From Arthrobacter agilis (lineage in GTDB: Bacteria > Actinomycetota > Actinomycetes > Actinomycetales > Micrococcaceae), in assembly GCF_030816075.1 (NCBI RefSeq), contig NZ_JAUSXO010000001.1, positions 3,224,001 through 3,288,000 on the forward strand: 64,000 bases of DNA, given 5' to 3'. Below, in pieces: positions 8,044-15,970 of the stretch. The position numbers were made by a program, and so were the translations under genes. The notes under the pieces were generated by a model. The model saw nothing but the letters and a program-made list of their open reading frames with translations, ran no database searches and was not told the DNA's origin. Within the stretch, counting starts at the first letter, position 1; each line of letters opens with the position of its first letter.

Positions 8044-8934
8044 ATGCCACAGACCATCGCCGTCGCAGGAGCCACGGGGGACCTCGGGGAGCGCATAGCC
8101 CGGGCCCTCATCGCCCAGGACGCCGAAGTCCGGGTCCTCACGAGGACCACGGGCGATTCCGCCGCCACCGACGCCCTACGCTCCCTCGGGGCGAAGATCG
8201 TGCCGGTGGACTACGCGGATACCGACGAGCTGAAGGGCGCCGTCGGTGGGGCCAACGCCGTCGTCTCGGCGCTCAGCGGACTCGCGCCCGTCATCCTCGA
8301 CCGCCAGACCCGGTTGCTGATGGCGGCCGTGGCTACCGGTGTCCCGCGGTTCATCCCGTCGGACTACTCCCTCGACCACACCACCATCAAGGACCGCTCG
8401 AACCGCAACCTGCAGCTCCGGCGGGATTTCCGCAGCATCCTCGACGCCGCGCCGATCCGCGCCACCTCCGTCCTCAACGGCGCCTTCGCGGACATGCTCA
8501 CGGGCGTGGCGCCCCTGATCCTGTTCGGTCGGAAGAGGGTCCTGTACTGGCGTGACGCAGACCAGCCCATGGCCTTCACCACCAAGGACGACGTCGCCGC
8601 CTACACCGCGCACGCCGCCCTCGACCCGGACGCGCCGCGTTTCCTGCGCATCGCCGGCGACACCGTCTCCTCCCGGGACCTGGCGACGATCATGACCGGC
8701 ATCAGCGGCGAGCAGTACCGCCTGCTCCGTGCCGGCGGCATCGGCGCCCTCCGCCTGATGGCTCGCGTGGGACAGGCCTTCTCGGGGACCTCGGACGACC
8801 TGTACCCCGCCTGGCAGGGCATGCAGTACTTCGGCAACATGTTCAGCGGGGACGGCGCCTTCCACGCGCTGGACAACGACAGGTACGGTCTCCGCGCGTG
8901 GACCTCCGCCCGGGAGGTCCTGCAGGACCGGTGA
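8044..8934 (+). CDS. NmrA/isoflavone-reductase-like NAD(P)-binding protein
   Basis: A 296-residue atypical short-chain dehydrogenase. It opens with the nucleotide-binding motif VAGATGDLGERIARALI, followed by VRVLTRTTGD, VVSALSGL and the RFIPSDYSLD segment of the NmrA/isoflavone reductase branch. These proteins either reduce aromatic or carbonyl substrates with NADPH or act as redox sensors. AAGGAAG precedes the ATG. The substrate is unknown; a second, unrelated NmrA-type gene lies near 30 kb. Confidence 0.85.
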   Translation: MPQTIAVAGATGDLGERIARALIAQDAEVRVLTRTTGDSAATDALRSLGAKIVPVDYADTDELKGAVGGANAVVSALSGLAPVILDRQTRLLMAAVATGVPRFIPSDYSLDHTTIKDRSNRNLQLRRDFRSILDAAPIRATSVLNGAFADMLTGVAPLILFGRKRVLYWRDADQPMAFTTKDDVAAYTAHAALDPDAPRFLRIAGDTVSSRDLATIMTGISGEQYRLLRAGGIGALRLMARVGQAFSGTSDDLYPAWQGMQYFGNMFSGDGAFHALDNDRYGLRAWTSAREVLQDR

Positions 8935-9038
8935 GCGGCAGGGACGGCAACGACGGTGACGGGGACGGGGGCGGCGACACGGGACCCGATCGCCGCTATC
9001 CTCGTGGTGCCAGGCCGCCTTCGACGAAGGGCCGATCC

Positions 9039-9848
9039 ATGCCGCACCACCCGCCGGACGCCGTTGCCCTCCCCCACCCCACCGAAGCGGAGCTGACGTC
9101 CCGGCTGCGTGCTGCCGGATGCGTGTTCGCCGAGGACGAGGCCCGGCTGCTGGTTGCGAGCGGAGCTTCCCCCGCCGCCCTGGCCGTGATGGTCGATCAG
9201 CGCGTGGCGGGCCTCCCCCTCGAGCACATCCTGGGCTGGGTGGACTTCTGCGGCCTGCGCCTCGCGGTGGGACCGGGCGTCTTCGTCCCGCGCCAGCGGT
9301 CCGCTTTCCTCGTCGAGTGCGCAGCGTCGCTGACGACGGCGGGAGCCACCGTCCTCGACCTCTGCTGCGGGTGCGGCGCGCTCGGCGCGGCGCTCGCGCA
9401 CGAGGTCGGGGAGGTGACCCTGCACGCCTCGGACATCTCCGGCACGGCCGTCGACCTCGCCCGGCGCAACCTCGCCGCGCCGGGCGCGCAGCTCTATGTG
9501 GGGGATCTTTTCGACCCCCTGCCCGTGGCGCTGCGGGGCACGGTCGACACCCTGCTCTGCAACACCCCCTACGTGCCGTCGTCGCGGGTGGGCACCCTGC
9601 CGCCCGAAGCGCGGGAGCATGAGCCCCTGATCAGCCTGGACGGCGGGTGGGACGGACTCGAGCTGCAGCGCCGGGTGGCCCGCGAGGCCCGGGAGTGGCT
9701 GGTGCCCGGCGGCCACCTGCTGTTCGAGGTGGGCGAGGACCAGGAACAGGACTGCGTCCGCCTGCTCGGCGCCGCCGGATTCCGGGCCTGGTCGAGGACC
9801 CGCCCGGAGATCGGCGCGACCGTGGTGGTCGGACGGTCACCGGCCTGA
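9039..9848 (+). CDS. PrmC-like putative protein N5-glutamine methyltransferase
   Basis: A 269-residue Rossmann-fold methyltransferase with the HemK/PrmC layout: N-terminal helical domain with PLEHILGWVDFCGL, VFVPRQRSAFLVE, SAM-binding VLDLCCGCGALGAALA, and the motif IV position reading CNTPYVP instead of the NPPY of true PrmC. It matches the PrmC-related subfamily rather than the release-factor methyltransferase, which is usually encoded next to prfA. Start ATG is preceded by GAAGGG; in-frame codons exist upstream, but the family start fits here. Confidence 0.82.
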   Translation: MPHHPPDAVALPHPTEAELTSRLRAAGCVFAEDEARLLVASGASPAALAVMVDQRVAGLPLEHILGWVDFCGLRLAVGPGVFVPRQRSAFLVECAASLTTAGATVLDLCCGCGALGAALAHEVGEVTLHASDISGTAVDLARRNLAAPGAQLYVGDLFDPLPVALRGTVDTLLCNTPYVPSSRVGTLPPEAREHEPLISLDGGWDGLELQRRVAREAREWLVPGGHLLFEVGEDQEQDCVRLLGAAGFRAWSRTRPEIGATVVVGRSPA

Positions 9849-9909
9849 CGCCGGGCCCCGGCAGCAGATCAGCATCACCGCGATGCCGTTCGAACGAGGA
9901 CGTGTGCCG

Positions 9910-10687
9910 TTACTGCAGCTCGTCGTCCAGTGCCTGGGCCTCGCGGTAGTACTCGAGCATGGTCAGGTGGGCCGCGGCCCCGGGATCGAGCACCACAACG
10001 GCCCTGGGGTGCAGCTGCAGCACCGAAGCGGGGCAGAAGGCACTGACCGGTCCCTCCACCATGGCCTGAACGGCGGCCGCCTTGGTCTCGCCGAGCGCCA
10101 CGAGGACGCCCTGCCCGGACTCGCAGATGGTGCCGAGGCCCTGCGTGAGGCACAGTTTGGGCACCTCCTCGTCGTCACCCTGGAAGAAGCGGGCGTTCGC
10201 CGCGCGCGTGGTCCCGGAGAGGGTCTTGACGCGGGTCCTGGACCGAAGGGACGACGTCGGTTCGTTGAATCCGATGTGGCCGTTGGCACCCAGCCCGAGG
10301 AGTTGGACGTCGATGCCTCCGGCTTCCCTGATGGAGGCGTCGTACCGGGACGCCTCCGCGACGAGGTCAGCGGCGTCGCCCTTCGGCGTATGCAGCCGGG
10401 TCGGCGGGAGATCCACGTGGTCCACGAATTCACGGCGGATGGTGGAGTGGTAGGACTGCGGGTGGCCGGCGGGAAGGCCCCGCGTACTCATCGAGGGTGA
10501 AGGCGGTGACCTCCCCGAACCCGAGACCCTCCTCCCGGTGCCGCCGGATCAGCTCGGTGTAGGTGGACGCCGGCGAGCCGCCGGTGGCGAGGCCGAGGAC
10601 GGTCGGGCCCAGCCGGATGCGGGCCTCGATGAGGTCGGCGGCACGCTGTCCCACCTGCTCTTCGGAGTCACACAGGATGATCTGCAC
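9910..10687 (-). pseudogene. nagB: Glucosamine-6-phosphate deaminase, interrupted by +1 frameshift
   Basis: The upstream part (10687 to about 10480) encodes MQIILCDSEEQVGQRAADLI, GLATGGSPASTYTEL and TFTLDEYAG; the downstream part (about 10480 to 9910) continues in another frame with LPAGHPQSYHSTI, GLGANGHIGFNEP and the rest of the NagB fold to the stop. The break lies in a four-G run on the minus strand (CCCC at 10478-10481). Removing one G restores a continuous protein of 258 residues, the normal NagB length. NagB converts glucosamine-6-phosphate to fructose-6-phosphate and ammonia. All catalytic motifs are otherwise intact, so a sequencing error is a real alternative to a genuine mutation. 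Confidence 0.85.
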
Positions 10688-10810
10688 GGCGTTCCCTTCG
10701 TCGTTCCCTCGTCATTCCCTCGGCGTTCCCTCGGCGTTCCCTCGGCGTTCCCTCGCCACGATCGTCCAGGTTCCGGTGAGCCGCGGCCGGCCTTCCGCCT
10801 GCCGTCCCGA

Positions 10811-11461
10811 TCAGCCGGAGGGCTGCAGGGCGGACAGCACGACGACGACGTCGGTGCCGTAGACGGCGTCCAGCTGTGCCTGGAAGGTGCCGTCGTCGTA
10901 CACGACGGTGACCACGACGAAACCCCTCTCCGTCTCGGCCGTCAGGATGTGGCCCGGGAGGTGGAGATGGACCTCCTGCCGGATGCGCTCGAGCTCGAGC
11001 GGGTCCGTGGCCCCGTGCCTGCCGGCCAGCGGGTCGTCGAAGGGCATCGCGTCGTAGAGCGAGAGGGGAATGGGCATGCCCGTCCTCGTGAAGGCTTGGC
11101 CGTCCCAGGTGCCGGTCACCGCGTAGGCGCCCCAGGTGACTCCGAAGGCCTCCTCGAACCCGCCGGCCAGCTGCCAGTCCCAGTCGATGATCGGCGGGCC
11201 GCTGCACTGCGGTGGATAGGATTCCATGACGCCGCCCAGGCAGAACTCGGGCTGGTCGGCCCCGTCCTGCCGCACGGTGCCCTGGCCGATCACCTCACCG
11301 TCCGCGGCCGGAGCGGCGGCTGTGCCGTCGGCCTGCACCGCCGCGGGGGCGGCTGCTCGGGGCGCATCGCCGCCCGGACCTCCGGGAGACCCCGGGGTGG
11401 CGCACGCGGTGAGGAGGATCGCCGCGAGCGCGGCGAGACCGGGACGGGCTGACCATGCCAT
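10811..11461 (-). CDS. Hypothetical lipoprotein
   Basis: A 216-residue exported protein. The N-terminus (MAWSARPGLAALAAILLTAC) is a lipoprotein signal peptide with lipobox LTAC; the mature part begins with a Gly/Pro/Ala-rich linker of about 45 residues, followed by a compact domain containing PPIIDWDWQLAGG, GVTWGAYAVTGTWDG and a C-terminal VYGTDVVVVLSAL. No characterised family was recognised. The start was chosen for the signal peptide; GGAGGAGAG lies about 12-20 bases upstream. Confidence 0.7.
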   Translation of the reverse strand: MAWSARPGLAALAAILLTACATPGSPGGPGGDAPRAAAPAAVQADGTAAAPAADGEVIGQGTVRQDGADQPEFCLGGVMESYPPQCSGPPIIDWDWQLAGGFEEAFGVTWGAYAVTGTWDGQAFTRTGMPIPLSLYDAMPFDDPLAGRHGATDPLELERIRQEVHLHLPGHILTAETERGFVVVTVVYDDGTFQAQLDAVYGTDVVVVLSALQPSG

Positions 11462-11550
11462 GCACCCATGATCGGACTCTCCTCCAGCCGTGGCCACCGA
11501 TCGGTGGGATTGACCACCGAACCGAGATGGCCGGGCACCCTTCCTGGCCG

Positions 11551-11898
11551 CTACGGTCCGGTGATCTCGAGGCTGCGGAGGCGGACGATCTCGCGGACGA
11601 CGTCGTCGGGCAGCGGCCGTGCCGCCGTGAAACGGATGGTGCCCCTGGATCGGGCGAAACCGTCGAGGGCCGGTGCGACGGCGTCGATCACGGCGGGCGA
11701 GAACGGGTACAGGGCGAGGTGCCTGGCGGTGGCGGCGACGCCGAGCAACGGCTTCCCCCCGAGGAGGAGCGCCGGCAGGCCGTAGCTCACCCCGTCCTGC
11801 GCATCGGGCCGTACTTCCCCGGCACAGGCGATGACGCGCTGCAGGCACGCCCGGTCCGCAGCCGGCAGTGCGGCGAGTGAGTCGTCGACCGATCCCAT
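11551..11898 (-). CDS. DUF1801/YdhG-like (frataxin-fold) protein
   Basis: A 115-residue protein (MGSVDDSLAALPAADRACLQ, VSYGLPALLLGGKPLLGVAA, HLALYPFSPAVIDAVAP, GTIRFTAARPLPDDVVREIV). This is the YdhG/DUF1801 family, with a fold related to the iron-chaperone frataxin. The ATG has GGAGAGGAGAAG upstream; a longer Arg/Pro-rich N-terminal extension is rejected. A role in iron handling is only inferred from fold similarity in the family. Confidence 0.82.
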   Translation of the reverse strand: MGSVDDSLAALPAADRACLQRVIACAGEVRPDAQDGVSYGLPALLLGGKPLLGVAATARHLALYPFSPAVIDAVAPALDGFARSRGTIRFTAARPLPDDVVREIVRLRSLEITGP

Positions 11899-11923
11899 GG
11901 CTTCTCCTCTCCCCGGCGTCGGG

Positions 11924-12322
11924 TCACGCCGCCTGCCCCATCGGGCTCTGCCCGGTGGTCCGCTCGTGGGGCGCCCCCTGGGCGAGCTGGAGTTCACGCA
12001 GCATCAGGAACAACGGCAGCGCGAACGCGAGGGCGATCACGAAGGTGAGCGGGATGAACAGCAGCCACCGCAGGCGCCAGCCGAGCCGCCGTCCCTCGAC
12101 GCCGTAGAAGATGCACGCCACGAGCGCCGTCACGATGACGTCCACGGCAGCGGAGGAACTGGCCGGGTTGGCGAACCAGGCCTCGACGTAGGTGCCGTCG
12201 GTGCCCGAGTACGTCAGGTTGAAGTACCAGGTCCCGAGCAACCCGGCGACCGACAGCACCGCGTAGGCGGCGACGACGGCGATGGAGCGGGCCGGCAGCG
12301 GCTGACGGGTGCGCGGCTTCAT
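11924..12322 (-). CDS. DUF2834-containing small membrane protein
   Basis: A 132-residue protein with three hydrophobic helices. The WYFNLTYSGTDGTYVEAWFA loop, FANPASSSAAVDVIV and VEGRRLGWRLRW are typical of DUF2834. Its ATG overlaps the stop codon of the upstream gene (ATGA), so translation is probably coupled. Function unknown. It closes the MerR-membrane protein operon. Confidence 0.8.
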   Translation of the reverse strand: MKPRTRQPLPARSIAVVAAYAVLSVAGLLGTWYFNLTYSGTDGTYVEAWFANPASSSAAVDVIVTALVACIFYGVEGRRLGWRLRWLLFIPLTFVIALAFALPLFLMLRELQLAQGAPHERTTGQSPMGQAA

Positions 12323-13320
12323 GACGCACCACCGGCGACCGGCCGGGCGGCGGGCCCGAAGGAGGCTGCGCTCCGGTCGAGGCTCCGGCCCCGCATCATG
12401 ATCACCGCGATGGCGAGGGCGGCCAGGAGCACCAGGGCCGTCGACCCCAGCATGATGCCGGCGCTCGGGTGGATGACGGACTGCCCGGCGAGGGCCTGCA
12501 GCGTGAGGACCCCCAGGATGCCGGTGTAGAGCACCGCGAGCACCCGGAGGATCCGCCGCCGCACCAGGGGCTCCCGCAGGACGGCCACGCGCCGCGTTGC
12601 CGCCTCGAGGAGGATGGCAGCGATCGGCAGCAGCTGCAGCGCGTGCATGCCGACGAAGTGCGGCACGCGGAGATCCCCGGCCTCGGTGCTCCACCCGAGG
12701 AGGAACAGACCCGCGCCGCCATCCCCCGCCCCGACCGTGTGCGCGCCGGAGATACCCTGCCAGTCGTCCAGCTGTGCGGCCGTGGGGCTCGTCATCAGGA
12801 ACCCGAGCGCCATGCCGACGAGACCGATGACCACGCCGGCCCGGATGGCGCTGGAGCGTGCGGGGTCGGCGCCCCGCACCCGGAACAGGAGGATGCCGAT
12901 GACCAGCGAGGCGAGCCACACGACGACGATCGAGATCGCCATGATGCCCCACATGGCCTGGTGGAGCGGTGAGGTGACATTGAAATGGCTGGTGGTGCCG
13001 GCGAGGACGGCGCCCACGATGATGATCATCTCCGCGACGAGGGCCGCGACGGCCACGACCCCCGACCACCAGGCGAGCCGCGGTGCAGAGCGCACCTGGC
13101 CGATCAGCCAGGACAGCGTCAGGGCGTACAGGAGGATCGAGATCGAGAATTTCAGCGGCTTGGCCCATGCGGGCATACCGACGATCTCGCGGGGGTCGGC
13201 GACGAGGCCGACCACGCTCACGAGTCCGGTGACGGCCATCAGCGCGGCCAGGATCAGGAGCGGTTTGTGCCAGGTGACGCCGGCCAGGGGTGGTCGACGC
13301 ACGGTCGGGGTGTGGGACAT
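12319..13320 (-). CDS. Hypothetical polytopic membrane protein
   Basis: A 333-residue protein with about eight hydrophobic helices. Segments such as PAWAKPLKFSISILLYALTL, HFNVTSPLHQAMWGIMA and VPHFVGMHALQLLPIAAILL recur in uncharacterised actinobacterial membrane proteins that accompany DUF2834 and MerR genes. Conserved polar residues inside helices (K, H, H) are visible but no catalytic motif is recognised. The merR stop is 10 bp upstream; the next gene overlaps by 4 bp. Confidence 0.75.
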   Translation of the reverse strand: MSHTPTVRRPPLAGVTWHKPLLILAALMAVTGLVSVVGLVADPREIVGMPAWAKPLKFSISILLYALTLSWLIGQVRSAPRLAWWSGVVAVAALVAEMIIIVGAVLAGTTSHFNVTSPLHQAMWGIMAISIVVVWLASLVIGILLFRVRGADPARSSAIRAGVVIGLVGMALGFLMTSPTAAQLDDWQGISGAHTVGAGDGGAGLFLLGWSTEAGDLRVPHFVGMHALQLLPIAAILLEAATRRVAVLREPLVRRRILRVLAVLYTGILGVLTLQALAGQSVIHPSAGIMLGSTALVLLAALAIAVIMMRGRSLDRSAASFGPAARPVAGGAS

Positions 13321-13329
13321 CGGTTCTCC

Positions 13330-13974
13330 TCAGGATGTCGGCGCGGGCGGGGAGCCTGTGCCGTCTTGCGCATACCGGGTGTACGAGACGTGCTCCTGGG
13401 CTGCGCGGCGCAGCCCGGCGAACACCGCGTCCCCGAGCACCGTGCCGACGACGACCGTCTCGGCTTTCGCGCTCCGCCCCTCCTGGGCGTCCACCAGGTC
13501 GAGATCGGCCTCCGCGACGGCGAGCGCCGCGTCGGCATACCGCCGGTACCAGTCGTCCGTGGCCTTCAGCCCGGATTCCCGGAAGGCGGTGAGTGCGGCG
13601 GCGGCGTCATAGCGTCCGCAGCCGTCGGGGTGGACATGCCAGTCTTCGATGAGCGCGTCGATGCGTCCGAGATCCTCGTCGTGGATCGATGCGCGGTCGA
13701 CCACCCGGGTGGCGGCCCGCTGGGCGATGCCGAAGGTCTCGATCAGCGGCAGATCGGAGTCGATGGCGTCGAGGACCTCGCCGGCCGCCGCAAGGCTCAG
13801 CCGACCGAGCTTGACGAGCACCTGGATCAGCTTCAGGCGCCGGAGGTGGGACAGCCCGTACTGGGCCTGATTGGGGCTGGTCCGTGCCCCCGGGGAGAGG
13901 AGCCCTTCCCGGAGGTAGAGCTTGATCGTTGCGACTGGGATCGAGCTTGCTTCACTGAGTTGTGCCATCCGCAT
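13330..13974 (-). CDS. MerR family transcriptional regulator
   Basis: A 214-residue regulator with an N-terminal MerR winged-helix (MAQLSEASSIPVATIKLYL, REGLLSPG, YGLSHLRRLKLIQVLVKL), a coiled-coil dimerisation helix and a roughly 110-residue effector domain without the Cys pairs of metal-sensing MerR proteins. It is the first gene of an operon with two membrane proteins and presumably controls it. Two ATGs two codons apart could start it; the first sits where the transcript is predicted to begin. Confidence 0.87.
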   Translation of the reverse strand: MRMAQLSEASSIPVATIKLYLREGLLSPGARTSPNQAQYGLSHLRRLKLIQVLVKLGRLSLAAAGEVLDAIDSDLPLIETFGIAQRAATRVVDRASIHDEDLGRIDALIEDWHVHPDGCGRYDAAAALTAFRESGLKATDDWYRRYADAALAVAEADLDLVDAQEGRSAKAETVVVGTVLGDAVFAGLRRAAQEHVSYTRYAQDGTGSPPAPTS

Positions 13975-13980
13975 ATGGAT

Positions 13981-14010
13981 ATGTTAGATATCGGATACCG
14001 TTGATGTCCA
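13981..14010 (-). promoter_or_regulatory. merR promoter, predicted leaderless transcript
   Basis: TGGACA (14010-14005) and TAACAT (13986-13981) are 18 bases apart on the minus strand. Seven bases beyond the -10 box is the A of the merR ATG at 13974, and no ribosome binding site precedes it. The AT-rich spacer (GGTATCCGATATC) has dyad character and could be the MerR operator. Confidence 0.55.
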
Positions 14011-14061
14011 TAGTAGGAGCGGACTCGTTCCGGTACGACGTTGGTCGGACGTAGGCCGCGC

Positions 14062-14949
14062 TCAGTGCGCGGTCGAGCCCAGGCCCGCCAGCTCCGCAGC
14101 TATATTCGTCCGCGCGCGGTCCGCCCAGCGGGTGCGTCCCTCGGCCGTCCTGAACAGCGGCTCGAGGGTGAGGAGCTGCTGCAGCACCGCGCTCCGCCCC
14201 CTGCTGAATGCCTCATCCGGAATATGGGCGTATTCCTCCCGCACGGCCCGGCTGTAGCGGAGATAGTCATCCTCGGCCGCACCCAGCACGGAGAGGTCGG
14301 CGTCGCACAGGAGTTCGCCGGCCCGGTCACCGGGTGCCGGGTCATGCGCCGCCGTCAGCAGGACCAGCCGCTCCACCTCCCGTGCCAGCGGCCCGTCCGC
14401 TCCGAGCCGCTCGACGGCGAGGGCGGCGGAGGCCCGTTCGTCCTCCCCTGCCACGCCCGCGTGGACGGCGTCGTGGAACCAGGCGGCGATAAGCACAGCC
14501 CGGCGCAGCGGGAGGTCGGCCGGTTGCAGCAGCAGGTCGAGGGCCTCGAGCAGCGCCAGCAGGTGGAAGGGCGTGTGGTACTTCCGGTGCGGCTCGGCCC
14601 AGCGGTCGAGCAGTTCCTCACCCAGGGCCGGGTCCTCGGGCAGGAGGGCGGCCCAGCGTGACGACAGCGCGGCGCGGAGCTTCGAAGCACGACGGCGCGC
14701 TGGGACGCGGAGGCCGCTGCCGATGAGCGCCCTCACGAGGTCGGCTCCGCTCACTTCCTGCGCTCCGCGCTCCACAAGCTCGCGGTAGCGCCGGGCGGGC
14801 ACGTCGTAGTGGTCCTCGTCGAAGGCACGGCGGGGGATCCCTGCGGCCTCCGCGAACCGATGGAGTTCCTCGAGCGACTGCGTCGAGACCAGGTGGGAGA
14901 ACAGGGTGCCGTGCGCGGGCCACGCTGGTGGATCGATGAGGACGGCCAT
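14062..14949 (-). CDS. DUF4031 domain fused to HD-type phosphohydrolase
   Basis: A 295-residue two-domain protein. Residues 1-80 are a DUF4031 domain (MAVLIDPPAWPAHGTLFSHL, FDEDHYDVPARRYREL). From about 100 onward is a COG4339-like HD-superfamily metal phosphohydrolase with HRKYHTPFHL, AAWFHDAVHAG and the later LTAAHDP and DADLSVLG segments supplying metal ligands. Each domain also occurs as a separate protein in other bacteria. Substrate unknown; nucleotide or phosphoester hydrolysis is inferred from the HD domain. Confidence 0.85.
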   Translation of the reverse strand: MAVLIDPPAWPAHGTLFSHLVSTQSLEELHRFAEAAGIPRRAFDEDHYDVPARRYRELVERGAQEVSGADLVRALIGSGLRVPARRRASKLRAALSSRWAALLPEDPALGEELLDRWAEPHRKYHTPFHLLALLEALDLLLQPADLPLRRAVLIAAWFHDAVHAGVAGEDERASAALAVERLGADGPLAREVERLVLLTAAHDPAPGDRAGELLCDADLSVLGAAEDDYLRYSRAVREEYAHIPDEAFSRGRSAVLQQLLTLEPLFRTAEGRTRWADRARTNIAAELAGLGSTAH

Positions 14950-14959
14950 GCCCAGCAGT

Positions 14960-15280
14960 CTAGGCGTGGCGTCCCCTCAGGGGGGCCGCCGGTCCGGGCC
15001 TGGTCGCCTTGCCGTCGATCCAGAGCTCGGCCGAGGCGTCCCTGTGGGTCCCGCCGCTTCCCACGTGCTTGTCGCTGATGGCGGTCCCGTTCCTGATGAC
15101 GTGCACCAGTGCCATGGCATGGCCACGGCCGAGGCCGTAGTCCTCCTTCAGCCAGGTGACGATCTCCCCCGCCTTCGTGGTGGGGCTGTCGAGGCCGCGC
15201 TCCCGAGCCTGGTCGACGAGCCGGCGCGGGGTGAGCCCTGTCTTCTCCTCGACGGCGTCGAGGTATGCCTGAAACGACAT
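14960..15280 (-). CDS. DUF4287 domain-containing protein
   Basis: A 106-residue protein with the DUF4287 signature at its start (MSFQAYLDAVEEKTGLTPRR, then KAGEIVTWLKEDYGLGRGHA and MALVHVIRNG). The family is small, alpha-helical and uncharacterised, often found with DUF5655-type proteins. The ATG has GGAAGGACC upstream. It lies 14 bp after the RibD/DHFR-like gene and 10 bp before the DUF4031 gene, so the three may be co-transcribed. Confidence 0.83.
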   Translation of the reverse strand: MSFQAYLDAVEEKTGLTPRRLVDQARERGLDSPTTKAGEIVTWLKEDYGLGRGHAMALVHVIRNGTAISDKHVGSGGTHRDASAELWIDGKATRPGPAAPLRGRHA

Positions 15281-15294
15281 GCTTTTGGTCCTTC

Positions 15295-15846
15295 CTAGTC
15301 CGTGCGGAGGCCGTAGGTGGCCAGGACGTTGCCCCTGCTGGTGCGGGTGAGGTCCTGCAGCTCCAGTTTCGTCACGGGATCCGAGGGCTCGAAGAGGTGG
15401 CGGCCGGCACCCGCGACCACCGGGTGGACCATGAGCATGAGGGAGTCCAGTAGCCCGGCGAACAGCAGCTGCCGCACCAGGGAGATGCTCGCGCAGATGG
15501 CGATGTCGCCGCCGTCGGTCTGCTTGAGCGTCCGCACGAAGTCCTCGAGGGGTGCGTCCATGAGGGTGGCGTTCGTCCAGCCCAGCTCACCCTCGAGCGT
15601 GCGGGAGGCGACGTACTTGCGCACCGGATTGATGAAACGCCCGAAAGGGTCGCCGGCGTCCGCTGCCGGCCAGTACTCCGCCCATTCCTCGTACCCGTGC
15701 CGCCCGAGGAGCACGGTGTCCACCCTGTCGATCATCTCGCCCATCCCGGCGCCCAGTTCGGCGTCGAAACTGTCGAACTGCCACAGGTGGGGGGACTCGA
15801 CCACTCCGTCGACGGAGGAGAAGAGGCCTGCTGTAAGTCTGCGCAT
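15295..15846 (-). CDS. Dihydrofolate reductase family protein (RibD C-terminal-like)
   Basis: A 183-residue protein with the RibD_C fold: MRRLTAGLFSSVDGVVESP, VDTVLLGRHGYEEWAEYW, DGGDIAICASISLVRQLL and LLDSLMLMVHPVVAGAGRHL. These stand-alone domains bind NADPH, but the physiological substrate is generally unknown. It is divergent from an ECF sigma factor, an arrangement that suggests control by it. Confidence 0.87.
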   Translation of the reverse strand: MRRLTAGLFSSVDGVVESPHLWQFDSFDAELGAGMGEMIDRVDTVLLGRHGYEEWAEYWPAADAGDPFGRFINPVRKYVASRTLEGELGWTNATLMDAPLEDFVRTLKQTDGGDIAICASISLVRQLLFAGLLDSLMLMVHPVVAGAGRHLFEPSDPVTKLELQDLTRTSRGNVLATYGLRTD

Positions 15847-15911
15847 GAAAGCTCCCGATGATGGTGGTGTCCCCAGTAGACGACACCGAAGGCCCCGAAT
15901 CATCGACGCCG

Positions 15912-15923
15912 CGAAAATTTTCG
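15912..15923. promoter_or_regulatory. 12-bp palindrome between DHFR-like and ECF sigma genes
   Basis: CGAAAATTTTCG is a perfect palindrome and an isolated AT-rich patch in the 124-bp divergent spacer, 66 bp from the DHFR-like start and 48 bp from the sigma-factor start. It may be an operator or a promoter element for either gene. Confidence 0.35.
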
Positions 15924-15970
15924 GGCAATCCTCTCCCCGCGCCGGCACGGCCGTCGCTACGCTCGGATGC

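Noticed and set aside
10478..10481. Programmed frameshift in nagB
   Set aside because: No slippery heptamer or downstream structure was noticed, and NagB is not known to use frameshifting.
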